Of a stretch of 15,830 nt of DNA, positions 1 through 9,064 are shown piece by piece. The stretch's first letter is position 1. Each line of letters opens with the position of its first letter. Position numbers and translations under genes: made by a program. This stretch comes from an uncultured Clostridium sp. (GTDB lineage: Bacteria > Bacillota > Clostridia > Christensenellales > Borkfalkiaceae), in assembly GCA_900555925.1 (NCBI GenBank), contig USMU01000043.1:1-15830 (forward strand), read 5' to 3'. Below the pieces are notes generated by a model. The model was not told where the DNA came from and made no database searches. It saw only the letters and a program-made list of their open reading frames with translations.

Positions 1-1
1 T

Positions 2-1897
<1,896 letters not shown>

Positions 1898-1963
1898 GCG
1901 AAGAAGTACGGATTCCGACCGGAAAATTTTCGGCGGAAGTCTGTCGGAAGAAAAAGCGCAGAT

Positions 1964-1988
1964 CGGGTTTGGCGGACAGCCAAACCCG
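1964..1988 (+). other. Perfect intercistronic hairpin between dnaK and dnaJ
   Basis: CGGGTTTGGC and GCCAAACCCG form a perfect 10-bp stem around a five-base loop (GGACA). No run of T follows, so it should not terminate transcription by itself. It lies in the middle of the 134-base gap between dnaK and dnaJ. The natural reading is an mRNA stability or processing element that sets the DnaK to DnaJ ratio, but this is inference. Confidence 0.6.
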
Positions 1989-2031
1989 TATGACGTATTT
2001 AAGAGAGACACTTTAAAGGACGTTTGACATT

Positions 2032-3177
2032 ATGGCAGAGTCAAAAAAGAACTATTACGACATTTTGGGCGTGAGCAAAAAGGCGAGCTCGGATGAGATA
2101 AAATCGGCATACAGAAGGCTGGCAAAGCAGTATCATCCCGACCTGCATCCCGGCGATGCCGCGGCGGCTGAAAAATTCAAGGAAATCAACGAAGCGAACG
2201 AAATTCTCTCCGACGCGCAGAAGCGCGCCGCCTACGATTATGAATTAGAGCATCCCGGTATGGGCGGCATGGGAGGAATGGGCGGCTTTGAAGGCGGATT
2301 CGGAGATTTCTCGGATATTTTCAGCTCAATTTTCGGGGGCGGTTTCGGCGGCTTCGGCGGAGGGACCCGTACGGCACAGTCGAGCGTCGGAGAAGATATT
2401 CAGCGCGAAATGACGCTCAGCTTTATGGATGCCGCAAAGGGTTGCGTCAAGACTTTTTCCTATATGCGCAACGAGCCCTGCTCTTCCTGTAAAGGCACGG
2501 GAGCGCGCGGGGGGACGGCATACAGCACCTGTTCGCGTTGCGGCGGCAAGGGCGTCGTTCAGACCGTTCAGAATACCATGTTCGGACGCACGATTCGTCA
2601 GAGCGTCTGCCCCGATTGCGGAGGGACAGGGCGCGTGATCACGGATAAATGTCCCGATTGTAAGGGCAAGGGCTTCGTGAGAAAGGAAACTACGGTCACG
2701 TTCACTATTCCCGCGGGCGTAGACAATAACAGTTACATGAAAAAGAAGGGCTACGGTCAGGCCGCCGCGGGCGGCGGTCAGCCGGGCGATCTCATCATCA
2801 TCTTCAAGATAGAACCGCATAAGATTTTTGTCCGCAACGGATTTGACCTTCAAGTGGATTTGCCCGTTTCCTTCAAGACGGCGGCTTTGGGCGGGACGGT
2901 AAAGGTTCCCGCGATCGACGATACCTTTGATTTTACAATTCCCGAAGGAACTCAGAACGGACAGTTATTCACCGTTCGGGGAAAAGGTATCCGTTCGGCG
3001 CGCGGCGGCACGGGAAATCTCATCATCCGTATTTTGATAGAAGTTCCCACCCGCCTTACAAGGGAACAGAAACGGGAAATCGAAGCTATGGATTCGGATA
3101 TCGATTTGAAACAATACGATAAAATGAAGAAATTTTCTGACAATGTCGAAAGTTTTTACGGGAAGAAACCGTATTGA
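2032..3177 (+). CDS. dnaJ: Co-chaperone DnaJ (Hsp40, type I)
   Basis: J-protein that delivers substrates to DnaK and stimulates its ATPase through the J domain. All type I parts are visible in the 381 residues: J domain about 7-70 with the HPD triad at 35-37; a Gly/Phe-rich stretch about 76-111; four CxxCxGxG zinc-binding repeats (150-157, 167-174, 193-200, 207-214); and a C-terminal substrate-binding and dimerisation region. The length is normal. ATG at 2032 is preceded by AAAGGA at 2015-2020. It lies 134 bases after dnaK on the same strand and is followed by a strong intrinsic terminator, so it is the last gene of the heat-shock unit. Confidence 0.98.
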   Translation: MAESKKNYYDILGVSKKASSDEIKSAYRRLAKQYHPDLHPGDAAAAEKFKEINEANEILSDAQKRAAYDYELEHPGMGGMGGMGGFEGGFGDFSDIFSSIFGGGFGGFGGGTRTAQSSVGEDIQREMTLSFMDAAKGCVKTFSYMRNEPCSSCKGTGARGGTAYSTCSRCGGKGVVQTVQNTMFGRTIRQSVCPDCGGTGRVITDKCPDCKGKGFVRKETTVTFTIPAGVDNNSYMKKKGYGQAAAGGGQPGDLIIIFKIEPHKIFVRNGFDLQVDLPVSFKTAALGGTVKVPAIDDTFDFTIPEGTQNGQLFTVRGKGIRSARGGTGNLIIRILIEVPTRLTREQKREIEAMDSDIDLKQYDKMKKFSDNVESFYGKKPY

Positions 3178-3228
3178 ATGAGAAAGATGATAAATTGCGA
3201 CGGAAAAAATACAGAAATGAAAAAGCAA

Positions 3229-3263
3229 AATAGCTTTCGTCAAAAAGACGGAAGCTATTTTTT
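3229..3263 (+). terminator. Intrinsic terminator after dnaJ
   Basis: AATAGCTTTCGTC (3229-3241) pairs with GACGGAAGCTATT (3247-3259) over 13 bp with one G-U pair and an AAAAA loop, and runs into six T (3258-3263). It separates dnaJ from prmA, which has its own promoter just downstream. Confidence 0.9.
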
Positions 3264-3286
3264 ATGATTATTTTTCTTCGGAAGGG

Positions 3287-3315
3287 TTGAAAAATACGAA
3301 CGTTAATGATATAAT
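3287..3315 (+). promoter_or_regulatory. Sigma-A type promoter for the prmA unit
   Basis: TTGAAA (3287-3292), a 17-base spacer and TATAAT (3310-3315). A TG dinucleotide one base before the -10 gives an extended -10. It is placed between the dnaJ terminator and the prmA start at 3343, with AAAGAGG as ribosome binding site. The prediction is constitutive housekeeping transcription. Confidence 0.85.
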
Positions 3316-3342
3316 ATAAATACTAACGTAAAGAGGTTTTTC

Positions 3343-4296
3343 ATGAAGTTTATAGAATTGACCGTACATACGACGACGGAAGCCAGCGAAATCGTGGCCG
3401 ACGTCATGTGGAATTATACAAATTACGGCGTGACGATCTGTGACGTCAACGACATTATTTCCCTTCAAAAGAGCAAAGATACCATGTATTGGGATTATAT
3501 GGACGACGAACTGACGGAAAAGCAGCCGCGCGACGTATTGGTAAAATGTTATATCGCCGTCGATATCGCGGAAAAAATCTGTTCGGACGTCATGCGGGAT
3601 ATTTTTGCCGCCAAGGAACGCAGCGGCGGGTGTATTCCCTTCGGAACGTTGGAGGACACCAAACGCGAAGTGGACGGAGACGACTGGATAGACGTATGGA
3701 AAAAGCACTTCCGCCCCATTCATCTCGGAAAAATCGTAGTCGTGCCCGAATGGATAGCTTATACTCCTGCGGAAGGGGAAAAAGTCGTTTTGCTCGATTC
3801 GAATATGGCTTTCGGAACGGGAGAGCACGAGACGACTTCCATGTGCGTGGAGCTCATGCAGGACTACATCACCCCCGATTCCGTCTGTATCGACGTGGGA
3901 TGCGGGAGCGGCATTCTCGGGATTTCCGCAATTAAATTGGGCGCAAAAAAAGCGTATCTCACCGATATAGATTACGTGGCCGTAACCAGCGCCACACATA
4001 ACAGCGAGCTCAACGGTACCGCGGATAAGACGGTCGTCGCACATTCCAACCTGCTCGACGATACGGAAATTCAGGGCGACGTCATGATGGCGAACATCAC
4101 GGGGGAGATTTTGAAGCTCCTCGCACCCTCTATTCCCAAAAATCTTAAACGAGAGGGCGTGCTCATTTTAAGCGGTATCATCGAAAGTCGTCTCGCCATG
4201 GTCAAAGACGCTTATGCCGCCGTCGGCATGGAAGTCGTGCGCGAACGGCGAAAGGGCGAATGGTTCGCGCTCGTCCTCAAACATAAAGAGGCTTAA
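3343..4296 (+). CDS. prmA: Ribosomal protein L11 methyltransferase
   Basis: SAM-dependent enzyme that trimethylates ribosomal protein L11. The 317 residues match the family. A small N-terminal substrate-recognition domain covers about 1-110, followed by the signature FGTGEHETT (157-165), motif I DVGCGSGIL (184-192), the acidic residue after strand 2 in TDID (207-210), and a MANIT motif (249-253) where related N-methyltransferases carry NPPY. ATG at 3343 follows an AAAGAGG Shine-Dalgarno and its own promoter. rsmE begins one base after its stop, so the two are translationally close, as is usual in Firmicutes (yqeT-yqeU). Confidence 0.96.
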   Translation: MKFIELTVHTTTEASEIVADVMWNYTNYGVTICDVNDIISLQKSKDTMYWDYMDDELTEKQPRDVLVKCYIAVDIAEKICSDVMRDIFAAKERSGGCIPFGTLEDTKREVDGDDWIDVWKKHFRPIHLGKIVVVPEWIAYTPAEGEKVVLLDSNMAFGTGEHETTSMCVELMQDYITPDSVCIDVGCGSGILGISAIKLGAKKAYLTDIDYVAVTSATHNSELNGTADKTVVAHSNLLDDTEIQGDVMMANITGEILKLLAPSIPKNLKREGVLILSGIIESRLAMVKDAYAAVGMEVVRERRKGEWFALVLKHKEA

Positions 4297-4297
4297 T

Positions 4298-5038
4298 ATG
4301 TCCGGACCCAAAAGATTTTTTGTGGAAAAAATAGAGAAAGAGACACTCCTTTCGGGAGAGGAATTCGAGCATGCGAAAAACGTGCTCCGCCTGTCCGTGG
4401 GCGACGAGGTCGTACTTTTGGACAACAGCGGAAAGGAGTATTCCGCCGTAATCGCGGCGGCGGAAAAACGCTGCATGAAATTGCACGTTATCGGAGAGAA
4501 CGAAGGGGACAGGGAAGCGACTGCGGACGTCGCTCTCCTGTTCGGGTACCTGAAAAACGCGGATAAAAATGAATTTATCGTACAGAAAGCGGTGGAACTG
4601 GGCGTAAAGAAAATCGTCGCTTTTTCGTCGGAATATTCTTCCGCTTACATGAACGAAAATAAGTTGGAACGCCTGAATAAGGTATCCAGGGAAGCGGCGA
4701 AACAATGTCTGCGCTCCGTGGCACCCCGCGTTATCTATTGCGGGGATTTTCAAAGCGCCTTAAAAGAAGCGGACGGGTATGAAAATAAGCTGTTTGCCTG
4801 CGAGTTTGCAAAAGACAGTGAGGCGGAGCTTTCGACTCTTAAAGGGGGCTGCGCTCTGATCGTGGGCAGCGAGGGAGGATTTTCGGAGAAAGAGGCGGCT
4901 TTGGCAAAGGAAAACGGATTTTCCTCCATTACGCTCGGCAAGCGGATTCTCAGAGCGGAGACCGCCGCCGTGGCCTTGACGGCGGTCGTGATGTTTTCGC
5001 TCGGAGAATTGGGCGGCCGTCGGGGAGGAAAGGAATGA
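4298..5038 (+). CDS. rsmE: 16S rRNA (uracil-1498-N3) methyltransferase
   Basis: SPOUT-family methyltransferase that modifies U1498 of 16S rRNA. The 246 residues include an N-terminal PUA-like domain (about 1-70; note FEHAKNVLRL at 23-32) and a SPOUT knot with EAAKQC (132-137), IVGSEGGF (188-195) and the hallmark LGKRILRAETA (213-223), which forms the SAM-binding knot. The start at 4298 is set by AAAGAGG at 4285-4291; an upstream in-frame start would run into prmA. The stop overlaps the mtaB start (ATGA at 5035-5038), indicating translational coupling. Confidence 0.96.
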   Translation: MSGPKRFFVEKIEKETLLSGEEFEHAKNVLRLSVGDEVVLLDNSGKEYSAVIAAAEKRCMKLHVIGENEGDREATADVALLFGYLKNADKNEFIVQKAVELGVKKIVAFSSEYSSAYMNENKLERLNKVSREAAKQCLRSVAPRVIYCGDFQSALKEADGYENKLFACEFAKDSEAELSTLKGGCALIVGSEGGFSEKEAALAKENGFSSITLGKRILRAETAAVALTAVVMFSLGELGGRRGGKE

Positions 5039-6303
5039 AGGCGGTCGTTTTTACGCTCGGATGTAAAGTCAACGACGTGGAAAGCGGGTCTTTAATCCGA
5101 GGCTTGGAGAAGCTCGGATATACCGTTTCGCGAGAATTGGAGCCTGCGGATCTGTATATCGTCAATACCTGCGCGGTGACCGCGGAGGCGGAACATAAGA
5201 GTCGGCAGGCCATTTCCAAAGCGCTGAAATTCAATCCGCAGGCAAAAGTATTGGTCTGCGGCTGTGCGTCGGAGAAGAATCCCGCCCCGTTTGCAAGGCG
5301 GGAACAGGTGATTTCCGTGACGGGAGCGAAACGGAAGGGAAAAATTCTCGAAATTGCGGCGTCGGGTTTTTCGCGGGAATTGCTCGGGGTAAACATTGAC
5401 AAAGAAGATAAAATCTATGACGAAATGCCCTTGCCCGAATGTTTGAAAACGCGCGCTTTTGTGAAAATTCAAGACGGGTGCAATCGCTTTTGCTCCTATT
5501 GCGTCATTCCGTATCTGCGGGGGCGGAGCCGTTCGAGGCTTTTAGAGAGCGCCGCGAAAGAAATTTCGGACAGCACGGCACAGGAGACGGTAGTCACGGG
5601 AATAGATATTTCTTCCTACCTTGACGAAAAAGGGCGCGACCTCGCCGATTTGATTTTCGCCGTGAAGGACGCGGATACGCGCATAAGATTGGGGTCTATC
5701 GAGGTGAGTCTGATTACGGAGCGCTTTTTGGTGGCGGCAAAAGCGGTAAAAAAATTTGCGCCGCAGTTTCATTTGTCGTTGCAGAGCGGTTCGGATAAGG
5801 TGCTGAAAAGTATGAACCGTCACTATACGAGGGGCGAATATCTCGAAAAATGCGCTCTGATTTATCGGTATTTTCCCGATGCCGCAATCACGACGGATAT
5901 TATCGTGGGCTTTCCCACCGAAACGGAGGAGGATTTTCTCGATTCCCTGCGCATCGTGGAGGAAGCGGGGTTTGCACAGATTCACGCCTTTCCCTATTCT
6001 CCGCGCGAGGGAACGAACGCGTGGAAGAAATATGAGGATATTCCCGCGGCGGTAAAAAAGGAGCGACTGCAAAGGCTGCTCAAAAAAGGCGCGGAAGAAA
6101 AACGAAAATATATGGAAAAATTTATCGGCAGGACGCTGGAAATCGTTCCCGAATGTTTTTCGGACGGATATACGGAAGGATATTCGGAAAATTACATTCG
6201 TCTTTATATTCCCGAAAAATTGGAAAAACGGCTTACCCGTGTATGCGTCGAAGAACTTTTCCGAGACGGCTTGAAGGCGGCCTGCGGTGAGGAAAAACAA
6301 TGA
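5035..6303 (+). CDS. mtaB: tRNA t6A37 methylthiotransferase MtaB
   Basis: Radical-SAM enzyme that converts t6A to ms2t6A at tRNA position 37. The 422 residues show the methylthiotransferase N-terminal domain with three cysteines for the auxiliary Fe-S cluster (C10 in TLGCKVN, C46 in NTCAVT, C77 in CGCASE). The radical-SAM motif CNRFCSYC follows (C149, C153, C156), then HLSLQSGSDKVLKSMNR and TTDIIVGFPTETEEDF. A short TRAM-like tail lies at the C-terminus. The DGCNRFCSYCVIPYLRG context fits MtaB better than MiaB or RimO. It overlaps rsmE by four bases and the next gene by four bases (ATGA at 6300-6303), so it sits inside a tightly coupled operon (yqeV position in B. subtilis). Confidence 0.94.
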   Translation: MKAVVFTLGCKVNDVESGSLIRGLEKLGYTVSRELEPADLYIVNTCAVTAEAEHKSRQAISKALKFNPQAKVLVCGCASEKNPAPFARREQVISVTGAKRKGKILEIAASGFSRELLGVNIDKEDKIYDEMPLPECLKTRAFVKIQDGCNRFCSYCVIPYLRGRSRSRLLESAAKEISDSTAQETVVTGIDISSYLDEKGRDLADLIFAVKDADTRIRLGSIEVSLITERFLVAAKAVKKFAPQFHLSLQSGSDKVLKSMNRHYTRGEYLEKCALIYRYFPDAAITTDIIVGFPTETEEDFLDSLRIVEEAGFAQIHAFPYSPREGTNAWKKYEDIPAAVKKERLQRLLKKGAEEKRKYMEKFIGRTLEIVPECFSDGYTEGYSENYIRLYIPEKLEKRLTRVCVEELFRDGLKAACGEEKQ

Positions 6304-6860
6304 GAAAACAAAATGTCGAAGAGAGAAGAACGAAGCTGAATGAGAACGAGTGGGATAAACTCAGGAAGCTGACGGACGCTTATACGGTTATCAGATGGAT
6401 CTCATTCGGTACGGTCGTTGCGTTTCTTACGCTGACGGGAATAACGATTTTACTTGTTTTTCTGTTCAGGATTTTTGAAAATGGTTTTGAAATAGGAGGA
6501 CTTATTCCCTTTACCTTCTTTTTATCGACTGCGTGCTTTTTGTCCGATCCGTCGGGAATAGGATTTTTAGGGGCGGTGTCGGTCTTTTTCATCGTTGTCG
6601 TGCTTTGCCTGCTTTCGGGAAGGGAACCTTCTGCCGTCGGGGCTTTGATTGCCTTTATTGTATTGGATTGGATTACAGGAGCGCTTTCGGGCTTCATCGA
6701 CGCCGGCGGGGTGGAGATTTTCGGGGCGATTTTTCGAGGATTGATGCTTATAATGCTCTTTCTCGATATGATTTTTGCGATTATATTGAAAAGAAACCCG
6801 TATGGAAAAATTCCGGAGACGACGGAAGAGTTCGACAACGTTTACGAAAAAAGAGAGTAA
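6300..6860 (+). CDS. Unrecognised five-helix membrane protein
   Basis: I do not recognise this 186-residue protein. It begins with a charged cytosolic-looking stretch (1-30). Five hydrophobic segments follow, at about 31-57, 66-82, 87-106, 112-133 and 139-163, and then a short acidic/basic tail. Small, Gly-rich helices and the lack of conserved polar clusters give no hint of transport or catalysis. It is fused to the operon by a four-base overlap with mtaB (ATGA), with GTGAGG upstream as Shine-Dalgarno. It sits where the housekeeping order normally goes straight from mtaB to the HIT gene, so it appears to be a lineage-specific insertion. The reading frame is certain by overlap and composition; function is unknown. 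Confidence 0.8.
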   Translation: MRKQNVEERRTKLNENEWDKLRKLTDAYTVIRWISFGTVVAFLTLTGITILLVFLFRIFENGFEIGGLIPFTFFLSTACFLSDPSGIGFLGAVSVFFIVVVLCLLSGREPSAVGALIAFIVLDWITGALSGFIDAGGVEIFGAIFRGLMLIMLFLDMIFAIILKRNPYGKIPETTEEFDNVYEKRE

Positions 6861-6959
6861 AACCGTGGAGGAACATTCAAAACAGAAATCGCGGCATACA
6901 TATAAGAAACGATATTTTGCCCGACTCATTGCGATTTATTTCCAGGGAGGGAGAGTTGG

Positions 6960-7049
6960 ATGGCCGAACAGGCGGCGTTCCGCTTTTCGCAAAAGAATTT
7001 GACCGTATCTATGGCGGGTGCGGAAAATAATAAAAATAACAAGGAGTAA
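6960..7049 (+). CDS. Possible 29-residue small ORF before the HIT gene
   Basis: The 193 bases between the membrane protein gene and the HIT gene hold no long convincing gene. Within them ATG at 6960, preceded by GGGAGG (6945-6950), opens a 29-codon frame beginning MAEQAAFRFSQKN and ending with KNNKE. Its stop TAA (7047-7049) directly abuts the AAGGAG of the HIT gene, so translation could be coupled to it. A GTG at 6865 opens another short, very basic frame ending at 7002, which looks less like a protein. No homology is recognised; this may be only a spacer or a decayed gene remnant. Confidence 0.3.
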   Translation: MAEQAAFRFSQKNLTVSMAGAENNKNNKE

Positions 7050-7053
7050 CGAA

Positions 7054-7389
7054 ATGGAAAACTGTATCTTTTGCAAAATCATTCGCGGGGAAATTCCATC
7101 TGCGAAAGTGTACGAGGACGAGGATCTCATCGTCATCAAGGACATCGAACCTAAGGCAAAACTTCATTATCTCTGCATTCCGAAAGAACATTTCGCGTAT
7201 CTTTCGCAGCTCGATGAGAATCGTGCGGAGCTCTTAAAACGCTGTTTTTTGAAAATCGCCGAACTTCGGGATACGTTGGGCTTACAGGACGGCTACCGAA
7301 TTATTATCAATCAAGGCGAAAACGGAGGACAGACCGTTCAGCATTTGCATATTCATTTGCTCGGCGGAGAGCCCTTGACGGGATTTTAA
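7054..7389 (+). CDS. HIT family nucleotide hydrolase (HinT-like)
   Basis: Histidine-triad protein of the Hint branch, which typically hydrolyses purine nucleoside phosphoramidates and aminoacyl-adenylates in the cytosol. The 111 residues match the usual 110-115. They start ENCIFCKIIRGEIPS with the paired cysteines C4 and C7 common in Firmicutes Hint proteins. The catalytic triad HLHIH (97-101) sits in VQHLHIHLLGG. ATG at 7054 is fixed by AAGGAG at 7041-7046 with ideal spacing; the in-frame GTG at 7018 lacks this support. The position after mtaB is conserved in Firmicutes, though here a membrane protein gene separates them. Confidence 0.95.
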   Translation: MENCIFCKIIRGEIPSAKVYEDEDLIVIKDIEPKAKLHYLCIPKEHFAYLSQLDENRAELLKRCFLKIAELRDTLGLQDGYRIIINQGENGGQTVQHLHIHLLGGEPLTGF

Positions 7390-7408
7390 GGAAAGATGAG
7401 GGAAAATA

Positions 7409-8377
7409 ATGGATAATAAAGAGTATATCAAGGTTTCAAAAGAGATCAAAAATTATAAGATTGCAAGAACGAACATTATGGTGTTCATAATTTTTACGAT
7501 CGTCAATATGTTCATGCTGTTTGCGGACGTGTATTTCCTTTTCAGCATTTACAGCAGCACTTCGTTCTTTGCCGCGGGCATCGTCTGGAAGGAAGTATAC
7601 GGGAATAGCTTCTTGACTTTAGGCTTTGCGATAGGACTTCTCATTCTTGCCGTGTTTTTCGTCTTTTGGCTGCTTTCCAAAAAACACCGCTGGGCGATAA
7701 TTATCCTTTTGGTATTGTTTTCTTTGGATTCGATTTGGCTTATTGTCAGTTGTATTTTAACGATAAAGGACGGGGGACTTTCGTTATTGGTGGATATCGT
7801 CTTTCACGCACTCATGATGTACTATCTGGTTTTGGGTGTGAAATCATCGGGAGAGCTCCAAAAGCATTTCCCGCAGGGAGTAAATTTGACGGCGGCTCAA
7901 TTAGATGAGGCGTACCGCTTGGAAAACAGTATCGACCCGCATACGGGGGCTCCTTTGAACGGAGCCGCCGTTCCCTCAGGCGCGGGAAACTCCGTCGGAA
8001 CAACTGTCTCTTCCGACGGGGAAAACTGCGGCGGGGACAATTCTTCGGTCGCCGAGAACGGAAACGGTTCCGCCGCGCCGATGAACAATAAATCGGATTC
8101 TCCCGTTATCGAAGAAGATACATCGAAAGGCCGTGCTATTTTGGAGGCAAGATATAACAATTCGCTGATAAAAGTCAAAGCCTCTCCATTCGTCTGGGGA
8201 AAAGCGAAAATCATCATCGACGGGAAAGTATATGCCTGCGAAAAGGTCGGAGGATATAAGAGCAAGGATATTTCGGCGGTTTTCAACGGCGTGGAGTACA
8301 TATACAGATACGAATATCATTATTTCGGACCAAACTACTATTTGCTTGCAAACGGGCGGATAATCGCAAGTAAATAA
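7409..8377 (+). CDS. Unrecognised four-helix protein with beta-rich C-terminal domain
   Basis: I do not recognise this 322-residue protein. A short charged N-terminus leads into four membrane segments at about 22-49, 67-89, 95-117 and 123-144. An amphipathic stretch with QLDEAYRLENSIDPHTG (164-180) follows, then a low-complexity Gly/Asn/Ser linker (about 181-235). The last 80 residues (about 243-322) form a compact, aromatic, probably beta-strand domain with IIIDGKVYACEKVGG (268-282) and a Tyr-rich YRYEYHYFGPNYY (299-311). The membrane part, linker and folded domain suggest a surface or sensory protein, but no function can be assigned. ATG at 7409 has GAGGG just upstream. It follows the HIT gene by 19 bases and ends before a strong hairpin at 8412, so it is the last gene of the unit. 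Confidence 0.8.
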   Translation: MDNKEYIKVSKEIKNYKIARTNIMVFIIFTIVNMFMLFADVYFLFSIYSSTSFFAAGIVWKEVYGNSFLTLGFAIGLLILAVFFVFWLLSKKHRWAIIILLVLFSLDSIWLIVSCILTIKDGGLSLLVDIVFHALMMYYLVLGVKSSGELQKHFPQGVNLTAAQLDEAYRLENSIDPHTGAPLNGAAVPSGAGNSVGTTVSSDGENCGGDNSSVAENGNGSAAPMNNKSDSPVIEEDTSKGRAILEARYNNSLIKVKASPFVWGKAKIIIDGKVYACEKVGGYKSKDISAVFNGVEYIYRYEYHYFGPNYYLLANGRIIASK

Positions 8378-8411
8378 AAAATAAGTTATAAAATCCGAAA
8401 AAGGTGTCAAT

Positions 8412-8456
8412 AATCCCTTTCGCAAGACCTTGAAGGTCCTGCGGGAGGGATTTTTT
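8412..8456 (+). terminator. Terminator-like hairpin that contains the next gene's ribosome binding site
   Basis: The left arm 8412-8430 pairs with the right arm 8434-8452 around a TGA loop: 19 positions, 16 Watson-Crick, two G-U and one A-C mismatch. Six T follow (8451-8456). By form it is a strong intrinsic terminator for the upstream unit. The right arm also contains GGGAGGGA (8443-8450), the only plausible Shine-Dalgarno for the ATG at 8457, which abuts the T-tract. Termination and start-site masking therefore share one element. Confidence 0.85.
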
Positions 8457-8930
8457 ATGGCCTTCGGCATAAAACAGTTTTTTTCAGCTGCGGCGGCTCT
8501 ACTGGCGTCCCTGTTTATCGGACTGACCGTCTGTCTCATGAATGTTTCCGCTTTTTCGGGGGGACGGAGCACCTATTATCTTTATTCCCCGTCTTCACAG
8601 GCGGAGATATCAGAGACTCTCGAACTTTGCGATTTGGCGGCTTTGAGCGGCGAGAGCGTCGTCTACCTCGATGTCGGCGCAAAGGGCAGTTTGACGGAAG
8701 AAGGAAAAGGCTTATCCGCGGAAGGAAAAGAAATTGCCGAAAAGATTATTAATCGTTATCGGGCAAAGCTGTGCTTTGCCGAAGAGATTTCGGGAACGGT
8801 CTCTTATTATTGTTATTCGCCCATGTTGAAAGGCGGAGTGGTGCTTAGAGGGAAAAAAATAAATTTGCATATTGCCGTACGGACAGAAAGCATCGTTTTA
8901 GGGACGCCGATTATCTTCGGAGGATATTGA
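8457..8930 (+). CDS. YwmB-like secreted or membrane-anchored protein
   Basis: The product has 157 residues. An N-terminal hydrophobic segment (about 9-33, one basic residue before it) is a signal peptide or anchor, and the rest is extracytoplasmic. The C-terminal part, with VSYYCYSP (115-122), KKINLHIAVR (133-142) and a closing LGTPIIFGGY (148-157), resembles what I recall of the end of YwmB-family proteins (GKKINVN..LR ... GSPII..EY). It is shorter than typical YwmB (about 240 residues), so it would be a reduced form. The neighbouring gene is SpoIIQ-like, and in B. subtilis ywmB lies close to spoIID and spoIIQ, which favours the assignment. The start ATG at 8457 lies directly after a hairpin T-tract. 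Function is unknown; a role in the sporulation envelope is inference. Confidence 0.6.
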   Translation: MAFGIKQFFSAAAALLASLFIGLTVCLMNVSAFSGGRSTYYLYSPSSQAEISETLELCDLAALSGESVVYLDVGAKGSLTEEGKGLSAEGKEIAEKIINRYRAKLCFAEEISGTVSYYCYSPMLKGGVVLRGKKINLHIAVRTESIVLGTPIIFGGY

Positions 8931-8999
8931 GAAAAGAGAACCTTCAAATCGATGGAACAGAGAAAAAATTCTCCCCTGATAAAAATTTTTTATTTTTAA

Positions 9000-9029
9000 G
9001 TATAAAATACAAAATCGGGGGCAACAATT
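9000..9029 (+). promoter_or_regulatory. Sigma-F type promoter of the spoIIQ-like gene
   Basis: GTATA (9000-9004), a spacer of exactly 15 bases, and GGCAACAATT (9020-9029). This fits the B. subtilis sigma-F consensus as I recall it (GYWTA, N15, GGNNANANTW) at every defined position. Transcription would begin near 9036, leaving a 5' leader of about 29 bases with GGAGG at 9051-9055 before the ATG at 9065. B. subtilis spoIIQ is a classic sigma-F-dependent gene, which ties the promoter and the gene identity together. Confidence 0.7.
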
Positions 9030-9064
9030 TACATACAAAATACATTTTTCGGAGGATTTCAAAA

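Noticed and set aside
1964..1988. Hairpin after dnaK as an intrinsic terminator
   Set aside because: No T-tract follows, and dnaJ continues on the same strand.
3268..4044. 258-codon minus-strand frame opposite prmA
   Set aside because: It covers the conserved prmA motifs on the other strand, has no plausible Shine-Dalgarno or recognisable domain, and is a codon-usage shadow.
7018..7053. GTG start giving a 12-residue N-terminal extension to the HIT protein
   Set aside because: The AAGGAG at 7041-7046 is perfectly spaced for ATG 7054, and MENCIFCKII is the usual family start.
8927..9064. TTG start extending the SpoIIQ-like protein by 46 residues
   Set aside because: The extension overlaps the sigma-F promoter and has no ribosome binding site; GGAGG at 9051-9055 serves ATG 9065.
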